64,000 nt of DNA from JBFXAF01 sp050184585 (GCA_050184585.1 JBFXAF010000007.1:216954-280953); one strand, 5' to 3'; counted from the first letter of the stretch, positions 24,227-33,425 are shown. Notes: generated by a model not told the origin, from the sequence alone. Made by a program: numbers and translations.

Positions 24227-27200
24227 ATGATAGAGAACGTATTTCAGGGCAGTCTTTTTACCAGCGATTTTCTGACACAGTCGATTGTCAGTAACGCGGA
24301 CTGGAAAAGCATCAGTGATGATGACATCGATGCGCTGGCCGCAGATTTGGCTGCCGTGTTCGCTGCTTTCCCGGTGGGGCAATCGCCCAATGAAACACGT
24401 ACTGAAGATGACCTGATCTGGCCTGTCTTGCGGCGGCTGGGCTGGGACCAGGCGATGCGCCAGCTAAACCTGACCGTGAAGGGACGGGACGACGTGCCGG
24501 ACGGCCTGCTGTTCGCCGATGCCGACACCAAGACGCAGGCCGACCGCTTTCCTGAAGAATACAAACGATACCAGTTCGGCCTCGCGATCGTGGAGTCCAA
24601 ACGCTGGCGCCGGCCGCTCGATCGGCAATCCGGCAAGCGGGGAGAGGAACTGGCGCCATCAACGCAGATGCTCCGCTATCTGCGCCGTGTCGATGACTTG
24701 ACCACCGGCAACCTGCGGTGGGGCATCCTGACGAATGGCGGCAGGTGGCGGCTTTACTATTCCGGCGCGCGCTCTGTGTCCGAACAGTTCTTTGAACTCG
24801 ACCTCGCAGCCGTCCTCGGAATCGCCGGACATGGCGATAGCCTGTTTAGGCTCAATGACGAGCAAAGGCGCCATGCCTTACGCGTCTTCGCACTGGTGTT
24901 CCGCAGGGAAGCATTCCTTCCTTCGGCGACTGATCCGCGCACCTTCCATGTCCGCGCCCTCGAAGAAGGCAAGTTCTATGAAGAGCGCGTTGCCTCCGAC
25001 CTGTCGGACCTCGTGTTCGACAAGCTCTACCCGCTGCTTGCGCGCTCGATTGCAGACAAGGCGCCGGACGCGCCGCTCCAGGATGTGCGCGAAGCGGCGT
25101 TGATCCTTCTCTACAGGCTGCTCTTCATCCTCTATGCCGAGGACCGGGACCTCCTGCCGGTCAATGACCGCCGTTACGACGATTACGGTCTGCGTGATCG
25201 CGTACGGCTCGATGTCGGTGACCGCAAGGACAAGGGCGATACGTTCTCGAATACGGCGGCGCGGTACTGGTCGGTCCTTGACGATCTGTGCCGTGCCATC
25301 GACGAAGGCGACACCTCGATCGGGTTGCCGCCATACAATGGCGGGCTGTTCGACCCCGAGCGTACGCCGCTTCTGCGGCAGGTGCGCCTTTCCGACTCTG
25401 TCATGGCGGACGTGATCGACATGCTCTCTTTCGAGCGCGCCGGCGACACGCGCAAATACATCAACTATCGCGACCTGAGTGTGCAGCAGCTCGGTTCGAT
25501 CTACGAACGGCTTCTCGAACACGAAGTCGTAAGGGAGGGCGCGGTTGTCGACATCCGCCCGAACATCTTCGCGCGCAAGGGCTCGGGCAGCTATTACACG
25601 CCCGACGACCTCGTGAATCTTATCATCCGCGAAACGCTTGAGCCTCTGATCGAAGCGCGCCTTGCCGTGTTTAGGAACAAGGCCGAAGAACTCGCGGCCT
25701 CCGATCAGGATGAAGGGCGCAAGCTCGGCATTTTAAGGCGGCTCGATCCGGCCGAAAGGCTGCTCGATCTCAAAATCTGCGACCCGGCCATGGGCTCCGG
25801 ACACTTCCTTGTCAGCCTTGTCGACTACATGGCCGACCAGGTCATTACCGCCATGGCGGAAACCGAAACCATGGTTGAGTGGGCTGACTATATCTCGCCG
25901 CTTGCCGACCGTATTGAAGGCATCCGCAACACGATCCTCGGCAACGCGGAAGAGCGGAGCTGGACGGTCGATCCCGAGCAGCTCGATGACCGGCACATCA
26001 TCCGCCGCATGGTCTTGAAGCGCTGTGTCTACGGCGTCGACAAGAATCAGATGGCGGTCGAGCTGGCCAAAGTCGCTCTCTGGCTGCACAGTTTTACGGT
26101 CGGCGCACCGCTCTCCTTCCTCGACCACCACCTACGCTGCGGCGACAGCCTGTTCGGCTCCTGGGTGAAGACGGGCATCGAGAAAGCGACGGCCTATGGC
26201 AGTCCGCTTCTCCTGCACGAGCCGGTGAAAACCGCGCTCGGTTCGGCCGCCTCGATGCAGACCATCGAGGGCCTGCCGGATGCGGAAATCGCGGAAGCGC
26301 ACCGTTCGCAGGAAATCTTTGAAGGCGTTCAGGTGATGACTGCGCCGCTCAATGCGTTCCTCTCGCTGCTGCACGCCATCGAATGGCAAGACCTGAAAGG
26401 GAAGGACAACGCCAAGGCCATTCAGGGCTACTTCGACGGCGCCTTCGGAGATCCTTTCGAGATTGCGCTCGGCAAGCGCGAGCCCCAGGTGCGCGACGAC
26501 CACGGCCGCCGTTTTCTCGAAATCCTGAACATAGCGCGCGAGCTGGTAGCCGAAGAGCGCTTCCTGAACTGGCAGGTCGCGTTTCCAGGCGTGTGGACGG
26601 ACTGGGAAGACGAAGGCCTGTCCGGCGGCTTCGATGCCATCATCGGTAATCCGCCGTGGGACCGCATGAAGCTCCAGCAAGTCGAATGGTTTGCCGCGCG
26701 TAAGCGTGAGATTGCCTTTGCGCAGAAAGCGGCCGATCGCAAGCGGATGATCGACGAGTTGGAAAGGAATGACGATCCACTTTCCGTCGATTTCATAAAG
26801 GCGAACGAGCGCGCGGAAGCTGCAACGCGCATGGCCCGGTCCGGCGGCGATTATCCGCTGCTGTCGGGCGGCGACGTGAATATCTATTCGCTCTTCGTCG
26901 AGCGCGCCATGGCGCTGGTCAAGCGGGACGGCATGGTGGGACTGCTCACGCCATCCGGTATCGCATCGGACAAGACTTCGTCGACGTTTTTCAAAGGTGT
27001 TTCTACACAAGGTCGGCTGAAGGCGCTGTACGATTTCGAGAACCGGCGCACGCGCTACAATGCTGCTCCTTTCTTCCCCGATGTCGACAGTCGATTCAAA
27101 TTCTGCGTCTTTGTCGCAAGTCCGTCACCGACAGCCGAAGCAGCCATGTGCGCATTCTTCCTGCAAAGTGTCGCCGAACTAAACGACCCTGAACAGCGCT

Positions 27201-28309
27201 TCCCGCTCACTGCCGAAGATTTCGCGCGGGTAAATCCCAACACAGGCACTGCGCCGATATTCCGCTCGCGCCGTGATGCCGAGCTAACAACAGCAATCTA
27301 TTCCAGCGGGAAAATCCTGTCTAACCGGTCTGGTGACCAGGAGATCAAACCGTGGCCGCTAAAATACTCCACGATGTTTCATATGACCAATGACTCCGGG
27401 CTTTTCCGGACGCGCCGGGAATTGGAAGAACAGGAAGGAGGCTGGCACAAAGGGGGAAATCGCTATGGTAGCCCGAAAGGAGATTGGGTTCCCCTCTATG
27501 AAGGCAAGATGATTCAGGCCTTTGACCACCGGGCGGCAAGCGTAGTCGTCAATCTGGAAAACCAGCACCGCCCCGCACAACCGGAACCCGCAACATTGGA
27601 GCAACATCGCGACTCGTCGTGGCTTCCGGCTCCGCAGTTCTGGGTATTGGAAGAAAAATGCAAATGGTCCGCCGGGGCGGGATGGGTTCTCGGATTCAAG
27701 GAAATAACTGCGCCGACCAATGTGCGAACGTTTATTGCGGCTCTGTTGCCTACAGTCGCCTTTGGCAACAAGGTGCCATTGCTATTGCGCGAAGATGATA
27801 CCAGGGACGAGTGGCTGCTTGCTGCGAACCTCAATTCGATACCCTTCGATTATATTACAAGGCAAAAGGTGCAGGGCCAGACGTTGAACCTGTTCATCGT
27901 CGAGCAGCTTCCGGTGATTTTGCCTGAGCGCTTCTACGAAACGAAGTTTGGATCGAGTTCGGCCGCCGAACTCCTGCGCGATATTGTCTTGGAGCTTACA
28001 TACACGGCTCAGGACATGGCGCCGTTCGCGCGGGACATGGGCTACACCGATGATGGTGGAAACCTCCTTCCGCCGTTCGGATGGGACGAAGGACGGCGGC
28101 TTAGGCTGCGCGCGAAACTCGATGCCATTTTCTTCCATCTGTATGGCATCACGGATCGCGATGATGTTCGGTATATCTATTCTACCTTTCCAATTGTCGA
28201 GCGGCAGGAAAAGGAATTGTACGGCGGTCAATACCGCTCCTGCGATTTGTGCCTCGCATATTTGAGCGCGCTTGCGGCCGGCAGCACCGAAACCGATATG
28301 GTTGCGTGA
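24227..28309 (+). CDS. Giant restriction-modification protein: PD-(D/E)XK domain plus N6-adenine methyltransferase
   Basis: A 1360-residue protein of the Eco57I/type IIG-like class. Near the N-terminus is a nuclease-type signature, VPDGLLF (D92) and AIVESKRW (E123-S124-K125). The amino-methyltransferase motifs are CDPAMGSGHFLVSL (motif I, about 515) and IIGNPPWDRMK (motif IV, about 805), followed by a long target-recognition region with a YDFENRR element. It would both modify and probably cut DNA, needing S-adenosylmethionine. It starts 82 nt after the PIN-like gene and is followed 6 nt later by a PLD nuclease, so it may share the operon. The last third looks richer in A+T than its neighbours (not measured). 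Confidence 0.88.
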   Translation: MIENVFQGSLFTSDFLTQSIVSNADWKSISDDDIDALAADLAAVFAAFPVGQSPNETRTEDDLIWPVLRRLGWDQAMRQLNLTVKGRDDVPDGLLFADADTKTQADRFPEEYKRYQFGLAIVESKRWRRPLDRQSGKRGEELAPSTQMLRYLRRVDDLTTGNLRWGILTNGGRWRLYYSGARSVSEQFFELDLAAVLGIAGHGDSLFRLNDEQRRHALRVFALVFRREAFLPSATDPRTFHVRALEEGKFYEERVASDLSDLVFDKLYPLLARSIADKAPDAPLQDVREAALILLYRLLFILYAEDRDLLPVNDRRYDDYGLRDRVRLDVGDRKDKGDTFSNTAARYWSVLDDLCRAIDEGDTSIGLPPYNGGLFDPERTPLLRQVRLSDSVMADVIDMLSFERAGDTRKYINYRDLSVQQLGSIYERLLEHEVVREGAVVDIRPNIFARKGSGSYYTPDDLVNLIIRETLEPLIEARLAVFRNKAEELAASDQDEGRKLGILRRLDPAERLLDLKICDPAMGSGHFLVSLVDYMADQVITAMAETETMVEWADYISPLADRIEGIRNTILGNAEERSWTVDPEQLDDRHIIRRMVLKRCVYGVDKNQMAVELAKVALWLHSFTVGAPLSFLDHHLRCGDSLFGSWVKTGIEKATAYGSPLLLHEPVKTALGSAASMQTIEGLPDAEIAEAHRSQEIFEGVQVMTAPLNAFLSLLHAIEWQDLKGKDNAKAIQGYFDGAFGDPFEIALGKREPQVRDDHGRRFLEILNIARELVAEERFLNWQVAFPGVWTDWEDEGLSGGFDAIIGNPPWDRMKLQQVEWFAARKREIAFAQKAADRKRMIDELERNDDPLSVDFIKANERAEAATRMARSGGDYPLLSGGDVNIYSLFVERAMALVKRDGMVGLLTPSGIASDKTSSTFFKGVSTQGRLKALYDFENRRTRYNAAPFFPDVDSRFKFCVFVASPSPTAEAAMCAFFLQSVAELNDPEQRFPLTAEDFARVNPNTGTAPIFRSRRDAELTTAIYSSGKILSNRSGDQEIKPWPLKYSTMFHMTNDSGLFRTRRELEEQEGGWHKGGNRYGSPKGDWVPLYEGKMIQAFDHRAASVVVNLENQHRPAQPEPATLEQHRDSSWLPAPQFWVLEEKCKWSAGAGWVLGFKEITAPTNVRTFIAALLPTVAFGNKVPLLLREDDTRDEWLLAANLNSIPFDYITRQKVQGQTLNLFIVEQLPVILPERFYETKFGSSSAAELLRDIVLELTYTAQDMAPFARDMGYTDDGGNLLPPFGWDEGRRLRLRAKLDAIFFHLYGITDRDDVRYIYSTFPIVERQEKELYGGQYRSCDLCLAYLSALAAGSTETDMVA

Positions 28310-28315
28310 GACTTC

Positions 28316-29431
28316 ATGGCAAAGAAGGGTGGAAAACTCCGAGTAGTAAGCCAGACCTATGAAGGAAAGGCCCGGTTCTATTCGCAAATCAACGAAATCC
28401 TGGCGGCAGGCGGACTGACGAAAGTATGCTTCGCGGTTGCCTATGCGCGGTGGGACGGACTAGGCCTTATCTCCGAAAAACTCGAACAGTTTTTGCGGGC
28501 CGGCGGCGTTTTGGAGACTGCATACGGCTTCGACAATGATGTCACGTCCCCTGACAGCTTTCTCTACGGGCTGTATCTCAAGGAACTCTATCCGGGGAAC
28601 GTGTATTGCGGGGCCTTTGAAGACAAGTATCGCAACGCCGTATTTCACCCCAAGCTTATGCTTTTTGAAGGAGACGACTATTTCAAGGCCATCGTTGGAT
28701 CGGCCAACCTGACCGGCGCGGGGCTGAGCCGGAACGTAGAGCTGGGCACAAGAATAGAAGTGCCCCGAGGCTCCAGGATCGCAACCGACCTTGAAGGGGT
28801 TTGGAACTATGTGAAAGGAAGTGCCGTCGAAGTTGACATTTCGTTCGTTCGGTCGATGAAGGCACAGAACCGGCTGGATCAGGAAGGCGACGCAGACGGC
28901 AGCGCCAAATCGGAATCTGGTCAGCCAGCGAAGCCTCCGTTGTCGGTCGGGGCAAAAGCCGCTCCGAAGCCCCTATTCGCAAAAGTTCTCGACATCGAAA
29001 ATCCCCGGAAGAGGGATTCGGTCTTGCGCAAGCTTGACCCGCTTAGCAAGCCGCCCCGAAGGCTTTATCTTCAGATACTGGCCGGAGAGACGGGAGCCCC
29101 CGATGCAAGCGTTATGGGGTATCAAATCCAGTTACCGGTGGCGACGCTGTCGGCCTATTTCGGTGTAGGCCCTGCACAAACGAAAGAAGTCCTTTTCCAT
29201 TTTGGTTCCGAGGACATTCGTGTGCATTTGACTCATTTCGAAAATAATACTCACCGCGTCAGATTGCGTCCGCTGCGGGACGTCCCGAGACCCGCGATTG
29301 CAATCTTTGAACGCAACGGACCCAACGAGTTCACTTGTTCTGTTGTACCAAGACGCGAGTACGCTCGGGTGCTTGCGGCAAAATGCAATCAGCAGACGCG
29401 AGCGGGTGCGCGGAAATGGGGCTTAGAATAA
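28316..29431 (+). CDS. Phospholipase D-family nuclease partner of the methyltransferase
   Basis: A 371-residue protein. It has one HKD-type motif, FHPKLMLFEGDDYFKAIVGSANLTGAG (H-x-K then G-S-x-N), as in BfiI/NgoFVII-like restriction nucleases that act as dimers. The C-terminal half (from about 215) has a beta-rich domain (LYLQILAGETGAPDASVMGYQIQLP) which may bind DNA. It lies 6 nt after the methyltransferase stop. The pair resembles a compact restriction-modification unit. A DISARM system also combines a methylase with a PLD protein, but its helicase components are absent here. Confidence 0.83.
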   Translation: MAKKGGKLRVVSQTYEGKARFYSQINEILAAGGLTKVCFAVAYARWDGLGLISEKLEQFLRAGGVLETAYGFDNDVTSPDSFLYGLYLKELYPGNVYCGAFEDKYRNAVFHPKLMLFEGDDYFKAIVGSANLTGAGLSRNVELGTRIEVPRGSRIATDLEGVWNYVKGSAVEVDISFVRSMKAQNRLDQEGDADGSAKSESGQPAKPPLSVGAKAAPKPLFAKVLDIENPRKRDSVLRKLDPLSKPPRRLYLQILAGETGAPDASVMGYQIQLPVATLSAYFGVGPAQTKEVLFHFGSEDIRVHLTHFENNTHRVRLRPLRDVPRPAIAIFERNGPNEFTCSVVPRREYARVLAAKCNQQTRAGARKWGLE

Positions 29432-29694
29432 GTAATGTGCCCCAGTCCCTGTAAGTAGTATTATCTGATCTTGCGTCAAAGAGGCAAGTCCTCGGGCTCC
29501 CGACGATTGGAACCATCCATGTCGGCTGATTGGAAGTCAATGTATCGCTAATTGGAACCCTCTAGATTGGGATCTGGAAGGCTGGGAGGGGAAAGCCTTC
29601 CCCTGCGGCCGAGCCTGTAGTCTCGGCCGACCCCTTCGAGCGGGGGATTCCCCCGCAACGCCCCCGTTTGAGAGTGAGAGTGCGGACCGGTTTG
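29432..29694. other. Boundary between defence cargo and conjugative backbone, with GATTGGAA repeats
   Basis: No gene. Copies of GATTGGAA/AATTGGAA occur at 29505, 29528 and 29550, 22-23 nt apart, that is about two helix turns, with a diverged copy (GATTGGGA) at 29564. They may be a protein-binding array or remnants of an insertion boundary. A strong GC-rich hairpin region (CGAGCGGGGGATTCCCCCG, about 29637-29655) follows. Confidence 0.4.
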
Positions 29695-29744
29695 CCGTGA
29701 CGGGTTGAAGGCTGGAGGAGAGGCCTCCGGCGCCCGTCGCGGAG
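29695..29744 (+). promoter_or_regulatory. Structured RNA leader of ardC (copy A)
   Basis: Outer 10-bp stem CCGTGACGGG (29695-29704) with CCCGTCGCGG (29733-29742); inner 8-bp stem GCTGGAGG (29711-29718) with CCTCCGGC (29724-29731); loop AGAGG. The 3' arm of the outer stem runs into the Shine-Dalgarno GGAG, seven nt before the ATG. A second leader before parB has the same architecture with compensatory changes, so the structure is under selection. Confidence 0.7.
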
Positions 29745-29751
29745 AACCGCG

Positions 29752-30714
29752 ATGTCCAGAATGAACCGCAGGTCCGGTGCCAGGCGCGACCGGACCAATC
29801 TCTATTCCGAGATCACCGACAAGATCATCGCCGAGTTGGAGGCCGGCCGCGTGCCCTGGGTCCAGCCCTGGGGCACGGCGGCGGCGAAGGCGCCGCTCGG
29901 CCTTCCGAAGAATGCCTCGACCGGCCGAACCTATTCCGGAATCAACGTGCTGCTGCTGTGGGGCGGCGTGATCGAGCGTGGCTTTTCCGGTCAGAGCTGG
30001 CTGACCTTCCGCCAAGCATTGTCGCTCGGCGGAAATGTCCGTAAGGGCGAACGCGGTACCACCGTCGTCTATGCCAACCGCTTCGTGCCGGAGGACGAGA
30101 AGTGGCGTGCTCGCGAAACCGGCGAGGACGCGCAGGCGATCCCGTTCTTGAAGCGCTTCACGGTCTTCAATACCGACCAGTGCGAGAATCTGCCAGAGGA
30201 TGTGGCGAACGCAGCGCCGCCGGTGCCGCCAGGCTTGGTCGAACCGCGCGTCGAGGCCCTGATCAAAGCGACGGGGATCGATTTCCGCATCGGCGGCAAT
30301 CGCGCCTTCTACGTGCCGGCGCACGACTATGTGCAGGTACCGCCGCCGCAGGCCTATTTCGAGCCAGTCAATTGGCATCGCACGGCGCTGCACGAGCTCG
30401 GTCACGCCAGCGGCGCGCCCCACCGGCTCAACCGCGATCTCTCCGGATCGTTCGGCTCGAAGAAATACGCCTTTGAGGAGCTCATCGCGGAGATCAACGC
30501 CGCATTCTGCTGCGCCTCGCTCGGCATTGAGCCGACCGTTCGGCACGCCGATTACATCGGATCCTGGCTGGAGGTTCTGCGGGAAGACAATCGCGCCATC
30601 GTCCGCGCTGCCAGCCAGGCGAGCAAGGCCGCCGACTGGCTGCTGGCCTTCCTGCCTGAAGACGAGCAACGGCGCGATGGGGAAGAACTCTCTCTCGACA
30701 GGAGGGTGGCATGA
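29752..30714 (+). CDS. ardC: ArdC-like antirestriction protein (ssDNA-binding plus zincin)
   Basis: A 320-residue protein. The N-terminal ArdC domain (LYSEITDKIIAELEAGRVPWVQPW ... GRTYSGINVLLLW) binds single-stranded DNA in studied relatives. The C-terminal zincin-like domain has HELGH (NWHRTALHELGHASG, about residue 220) and a downstream acidic residue in FEELIAEINAAF. These proteins protect incoming conjugative DNA from host restriction. Two ATGs (29752 and 29761) are possible. It is coupled to the DUF2958 gene by ATGA overlap. Confidence 0.92.
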   Translation: MSRMNRRSGARRDRTNLYSEITDKIIAELEAGRVPWVQPWGTAAAKAPLGLPKNASTGRTYSGINVLLLWGGVIERGFSGQSWLTFRQALSLGGNVRKGERGTTVVYANRFVPEDEKWRARETGEDAQAIPFLKRFTVFNTDQCENLPEDVANAAPPVPPGLVEPRVEALIKATGIDFRIGGNRAFYVPAHDYVQVPPPQAYFEPVNWHRTALHELGHASGAPHRLNRDLSGSFGSKKYAFEELIAEINAAFCCASLGIEPTVRHADYIGSWLEVLREDNRAIVRAASQASKAADWLLAFLPEDEQRRDGEELSLDRRVA

Positions 30715-31088
30715 TCCTCGTGACCGACAACCTGCGCGACCGGCTGCTCGCCAACGGGCGGCAGCGCGACATCGACCACGTGCCGGTGGTCAAGTTCTTC
30801 AATCCCATCGGCGCCGGCACCTGGCTCTCTACGGAGCTGGATGCGGATGGCGATACCCTGTTCGGTCTCGCCGATCTCGGCTTCGGCAGCCCAGAGATCG
30901 GCAGCTTCAGCCTGTCCGAGCTAATCTCGGTGCGCCTGCCCTTCGGCATGGGTATCAAACGGGACATCCTGTTCGAAGCCGCGTTCCCGCTATCGGTTTA
31001 TGCCGAGGCAGCGCGTCAGGCGGGGAGCATCGTCGAGAGCGAACGGCTGCTCACGATCGCTGCCGCGTCTCTGCCGGGCGGATATTGA
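30711..31088 (+). CDS. DUF2958 domain protein
   Basis: A 125-residue protein of the DUF2958 family (VVKFFNPIGAGTWLSTELDADGDTLFGLADLGFGSPEIGSFSLSEL). It is found almost only next to ArdC-like genes on plasmids and ICEs. Function unknown; probably an accessory to antirestriction or transfer establishment. It starts inside the ardC stop. Confidence 0.88.
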   Translation: MILVTDNLRDRLLANGRQRDIDHVPVVKFFNPIGAGTWLSTELDADGDTLFGLADLGFGSPEIGSFSLSELISVRLPFGMGIKRDILFEAAFPLSVYAEAARQAGSIVESERLLTIAAASLPGGY

Positions 31089-31164
31089 CTTCCGTTCCGC
31101 TCTATCGGTTCGGTCTTCTCGCCGTAGCCACCAGGAGGAAGAGTGAGAGGGCTGCACCCTGTTT

Positions 31165-31214
31165 CCGTGACGGGTTGGAAGCCGAGAGAAAGGCTCTCGG
31201 CGCCCGTCGCGGAG
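31165..31214 (+). promoter_or_regulatory. Structured RNA leader of parB (copy B)
   Basis: Same outer stem as copy A (CCGTGACGGG 31165-31174 with CCCGTCGCGG 31203-31212) and the same inner-stem length, but the inner sequence is GCCGAGAG (31181-31188) with CTCTCGGC (31194-31201), loop AAAGG. Three of eight inner pairs differ from copy A by double compensatory changes. The Shine-Dalgarno GGAG lies at the 3' edge of the stem. Confidence 0.7.
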
Positions 31215-31223
31215 TAACCCACC

Positions 31224-33329
31224 ATGGCAACTGCCAGTCAGAAGATCACCCTCAGCGCCTCGCGCGACATCCCCTTCAACAAGCTCGTGCTCAGCCAGTC
31301 CAACGTCCGGCGGGTTAAGGCCGGCGTCTCGATCGAGGAACTGGCTGAGGACATCGCCCGTCGCGGCCTGCTGCAGAGCCTCAACGTCCGCCCGGTCGTG
31401 GACAGCAACGGCAACGAGACCGGCATGTTCGAGATTCCCGCCGGCGGCCGCCGCTACCGGGCGCTCGAGCTCCTCGCCAAGAAGAAGCGTCTCGCCAAGA
31501 CCACGCCGGTGCCCTGCATCGTGCGCGAGGGCAGCACCGACATTTCGGCCGAGGAGGATTCATTGGTCGAGAATGTCCAGCGCGCACCGCTGCATCCGCT
31601 CGACCAGTTCCGCGCCTTCCAGACGCTGCGCGAGCAGGGCCTGACCGAGGAGGAGATCGCCGCGCGCTTCTTCGTCTCGGTCAACATCGTCAAGCAGCGG
31701 CTCAAGCTCGTGACGGTGTCGGAGAACCTCCTCGACATCTATGCCGACGACGGCATGACGCTGGAACAGCTCATGGCCTTCACCGTCTCGTCCGACCATG
31801 CGCGGCAGGAGCAGGTCTGGGAATCGATCCAGCATAGCTGGTCGAAGGAACCTTATCAGATCCGCCGCATGCTGACCGAGAACACCGTCCGCGCCTCCGA
31901 CCGGCGCGTGCGATTCGTCACCATCGCGGCCTATGAAGAGGCGGGCGGCTCCGTCATGCGTGACCTGTTCCAGGACGACGACGGTGGCTGGATCGAGGAC
32001 GTGCCGCTGCTCGAACGGCTCGTCGCCGACAAGCTCAAGGCCGAGGCGGAAACCATCGCCGAAGAAGGCTGGAAGTGGATCGAGGTCGCCGCCGATTTTC
32101 CCTATGGCCATACGCATGGGCTGCGGCAGCTTGTCGGCACGCCTCTCGATCTGACCGACGATGAGCGCGCCAGTCGTGCGGCCCTACGTGAGGAGTTCGA
32201 CCGGCTCGAAGCTGAGTATGCCAAGGCCGACGAACTGCCCGATGAGGTGGACGAGCGGCTCGGCGAGATCGAGACGGCGCTGGAGGCCTTTGAGGATCGG
32301 CCGATGCGTTACGATCCTGCCGAGATTGGCCGGGCCGGCGCCTTCGTCAGCATTCGGCACGATGGGCAGCTTTCGGTCGATCGCGGCTATGTCCGACCTG
32401 AGGACGAGGTGCCCGAGGGCGACGGTGACGCGAGCGTCGATGGCAACACGGTGGCCGAGCCCGGCGGCGCCGTGCAGCGCACTGTGATCACGGTGGGCGG
32501 TGAGGCCGAGAGCCCGGATGAGGAGGAAGACACGGTCAAGCCGCTACCCGATCGACTGGTCACCGAGCTCACCGCGCATCGCACGCTCGCCTTGCGGGAC
32601 GCGCTGGCGAACAATCCGCATGTCGCGTTGACGGCGCTCCTCCACAAGCTCGTCCGCGATACCTTCCGGCATGGCTCCTCGCCCGGTTGCCTCGAAGCGT
32701 CCGTTCGCCACGTCTTCTTCTCCGTTCAGGCCGACGATCTGAGGGACAGCCCGTCGGCCAAGTCCGTCGAAGAGCGGCAAGAGGCATGGCAGGCCGACCT
32801 GCCGGCTGATGACGAGGCGCTCTGGGCGAAGATCGACGGGCTCGACGAGGCAAGCCGCCTGGCGCTGCTCGCCCATTGCGTCTCGTTCGGCGTGAACGCG
32901 CTCTACGAGAAGGCCAATCCCTATGGTGCGGGGCCGACGTCTCACGGCGTGCAGCAGCGCATCAGCGAAGCGGACCGGCTGGCCCGTGCCGTGGGGCTGG
33001 ACATGGTGGAGGTCGGCTGGCGGCCAACGGTCGACAACTATTTCGGTCGCGTGACCAAGCCCCGCATTCTCGAAGCGGTGCGCGAGGCCAAGGGCGAAGA
33101 GACCACGCAGCTCATCGATCATCTGAAAAAGCCGGACATGGCGAAGGAAGCCGAACGGCTTCTCGCCGACAGCGGCTGGCTTCCCGTGCCGCTGCGCCTC
33201 TCCAAGCCCGATGACGTCAGTGCAGGCGATGACGGGGCTGAGTCCGATGCGCTTCCAGCGTTTCTCGCCGGGGGCGAGGACTCCGAAGACGACGGCGCCG
33301 ACGATCCGCAGGCCGTCGCGGCCGTATGA
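31224..33329 (+). CDS. Large ParB/Spo0J-family protein
   Basis: A 701-residue protein. The N-terminal ParB domain (residues 12-130) shows LSQSNVRRVKAGVSIEELAEDIARRGLLQSLNVRP, the CTPase/partition motif GGRRYRALELL and the ENVQRAPLHPLDQ box. A helix-turn-helix follows (LTEEEIAARFFVSVNIVKQRL). The remaining about 500 residues are an island-specific extension with acidic linkers. This is the standard long ParB of Tn4371-like and rhizobial ICEs, probably for maintenance or regulation of the excised form. The ParA gene is separate, about 19 kb away. Confidence 0.9.
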   Translation: MATASQKITLSASRDIPFNKLVLSQSNVRRVKAGVSIEELAEDIARRGLLQSLNVRPVVDSNGNETGMFEIPAGGRRYRALELLAKKKRLAKTTPVPCIVREGSTDISAEEDSLVENVQRAPLHPLDQFRAFQTLREQGLTEEEIAARFFVSVNIVKQRLKLVTVSENLLDIYADDGMTLEQLMAFTVSSDHARQEQVWESIQHSWSKEPYQIRRMLTENTVRASDRRVRFVTIAAYEEAGGSVMRDLFQDDDGGWIEDVPLLERLVADKLKAEAETIAEEGWKWIEVAADFPYGHTHGLRQLVGTPLDLTDDERASRAALREEFDRLEAEYAKADELPDEVDERLGEIETALEAFEDRPMRYDPAEIGRAGAFVSIRHDGQLSVDRGYVRPEDEVPEGDGDASVDGNTVAEPGGAVQRTVITVGGEAESPDEEEDTVKPLPDRLVTELTAHRTLALRDALANNPHVALTALLHKLVRDTFRHGSSPGCLEASVRHVFFSVQADDLRDSPSAKSVEERQEAWQADLPADDEALWAKIDGLDEASRLALLAHCVSFGVNALYEKANPYGAGPTSHGVQQRISEADRLARAVGLDMVEVGWRPTVDNYFGRVTKPRILEAVREAKGEETTQLIDHLKKPDMAKEAERLLADSGWLPVPLRLSKPDDVSAGDDGAESDALPAFLAGGEDSEDDGADDPQAVAAV

Positions 33330-33335
33330 ACCGAG

Positions 33336-33367
33336 GGCGGGGCGGCGCCAGCCGCCCCGCCGCTCTT
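33336..33367 (+). terminator. Hairpin after parB
   Basis: GGCGGGGCGGC (33336-33346) pairs perfectly with GCCGCCCCGCC (33351-33361) around a GCCA loop, followed by GCTCTTT. It lies seven nt after the parB stop. Confidence 0.6.
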
Positions 33368-33384
33368 TCCCGCCAATCTCCATC

Positions 33385-33411
33385 GCCCGGCCATCGCGCC
33401 GGGCTTTCTTG
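33385..33411 (+). terminator. Rho-independent terminator between parB and downstream hypothetical gene
   Basis: GCCCGGC (33385-33391) with GCCGGGC (33398-33404), then TTTCTTGTTT. It lies just before the ribosome binding site of the next gene, so it may end the parB transcript or act as an attenuator. Confidence 0.55.
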
Positions 33412-33425
33412 TTTCAGGAGGCGTC

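Noticed and set aside
24227..29431. Assignment as DISARM or BREX
   Set aside because: The helicase and other core genes (drmA/drmB/drmD, or pglZ and brxC) are absent from the surroundings.
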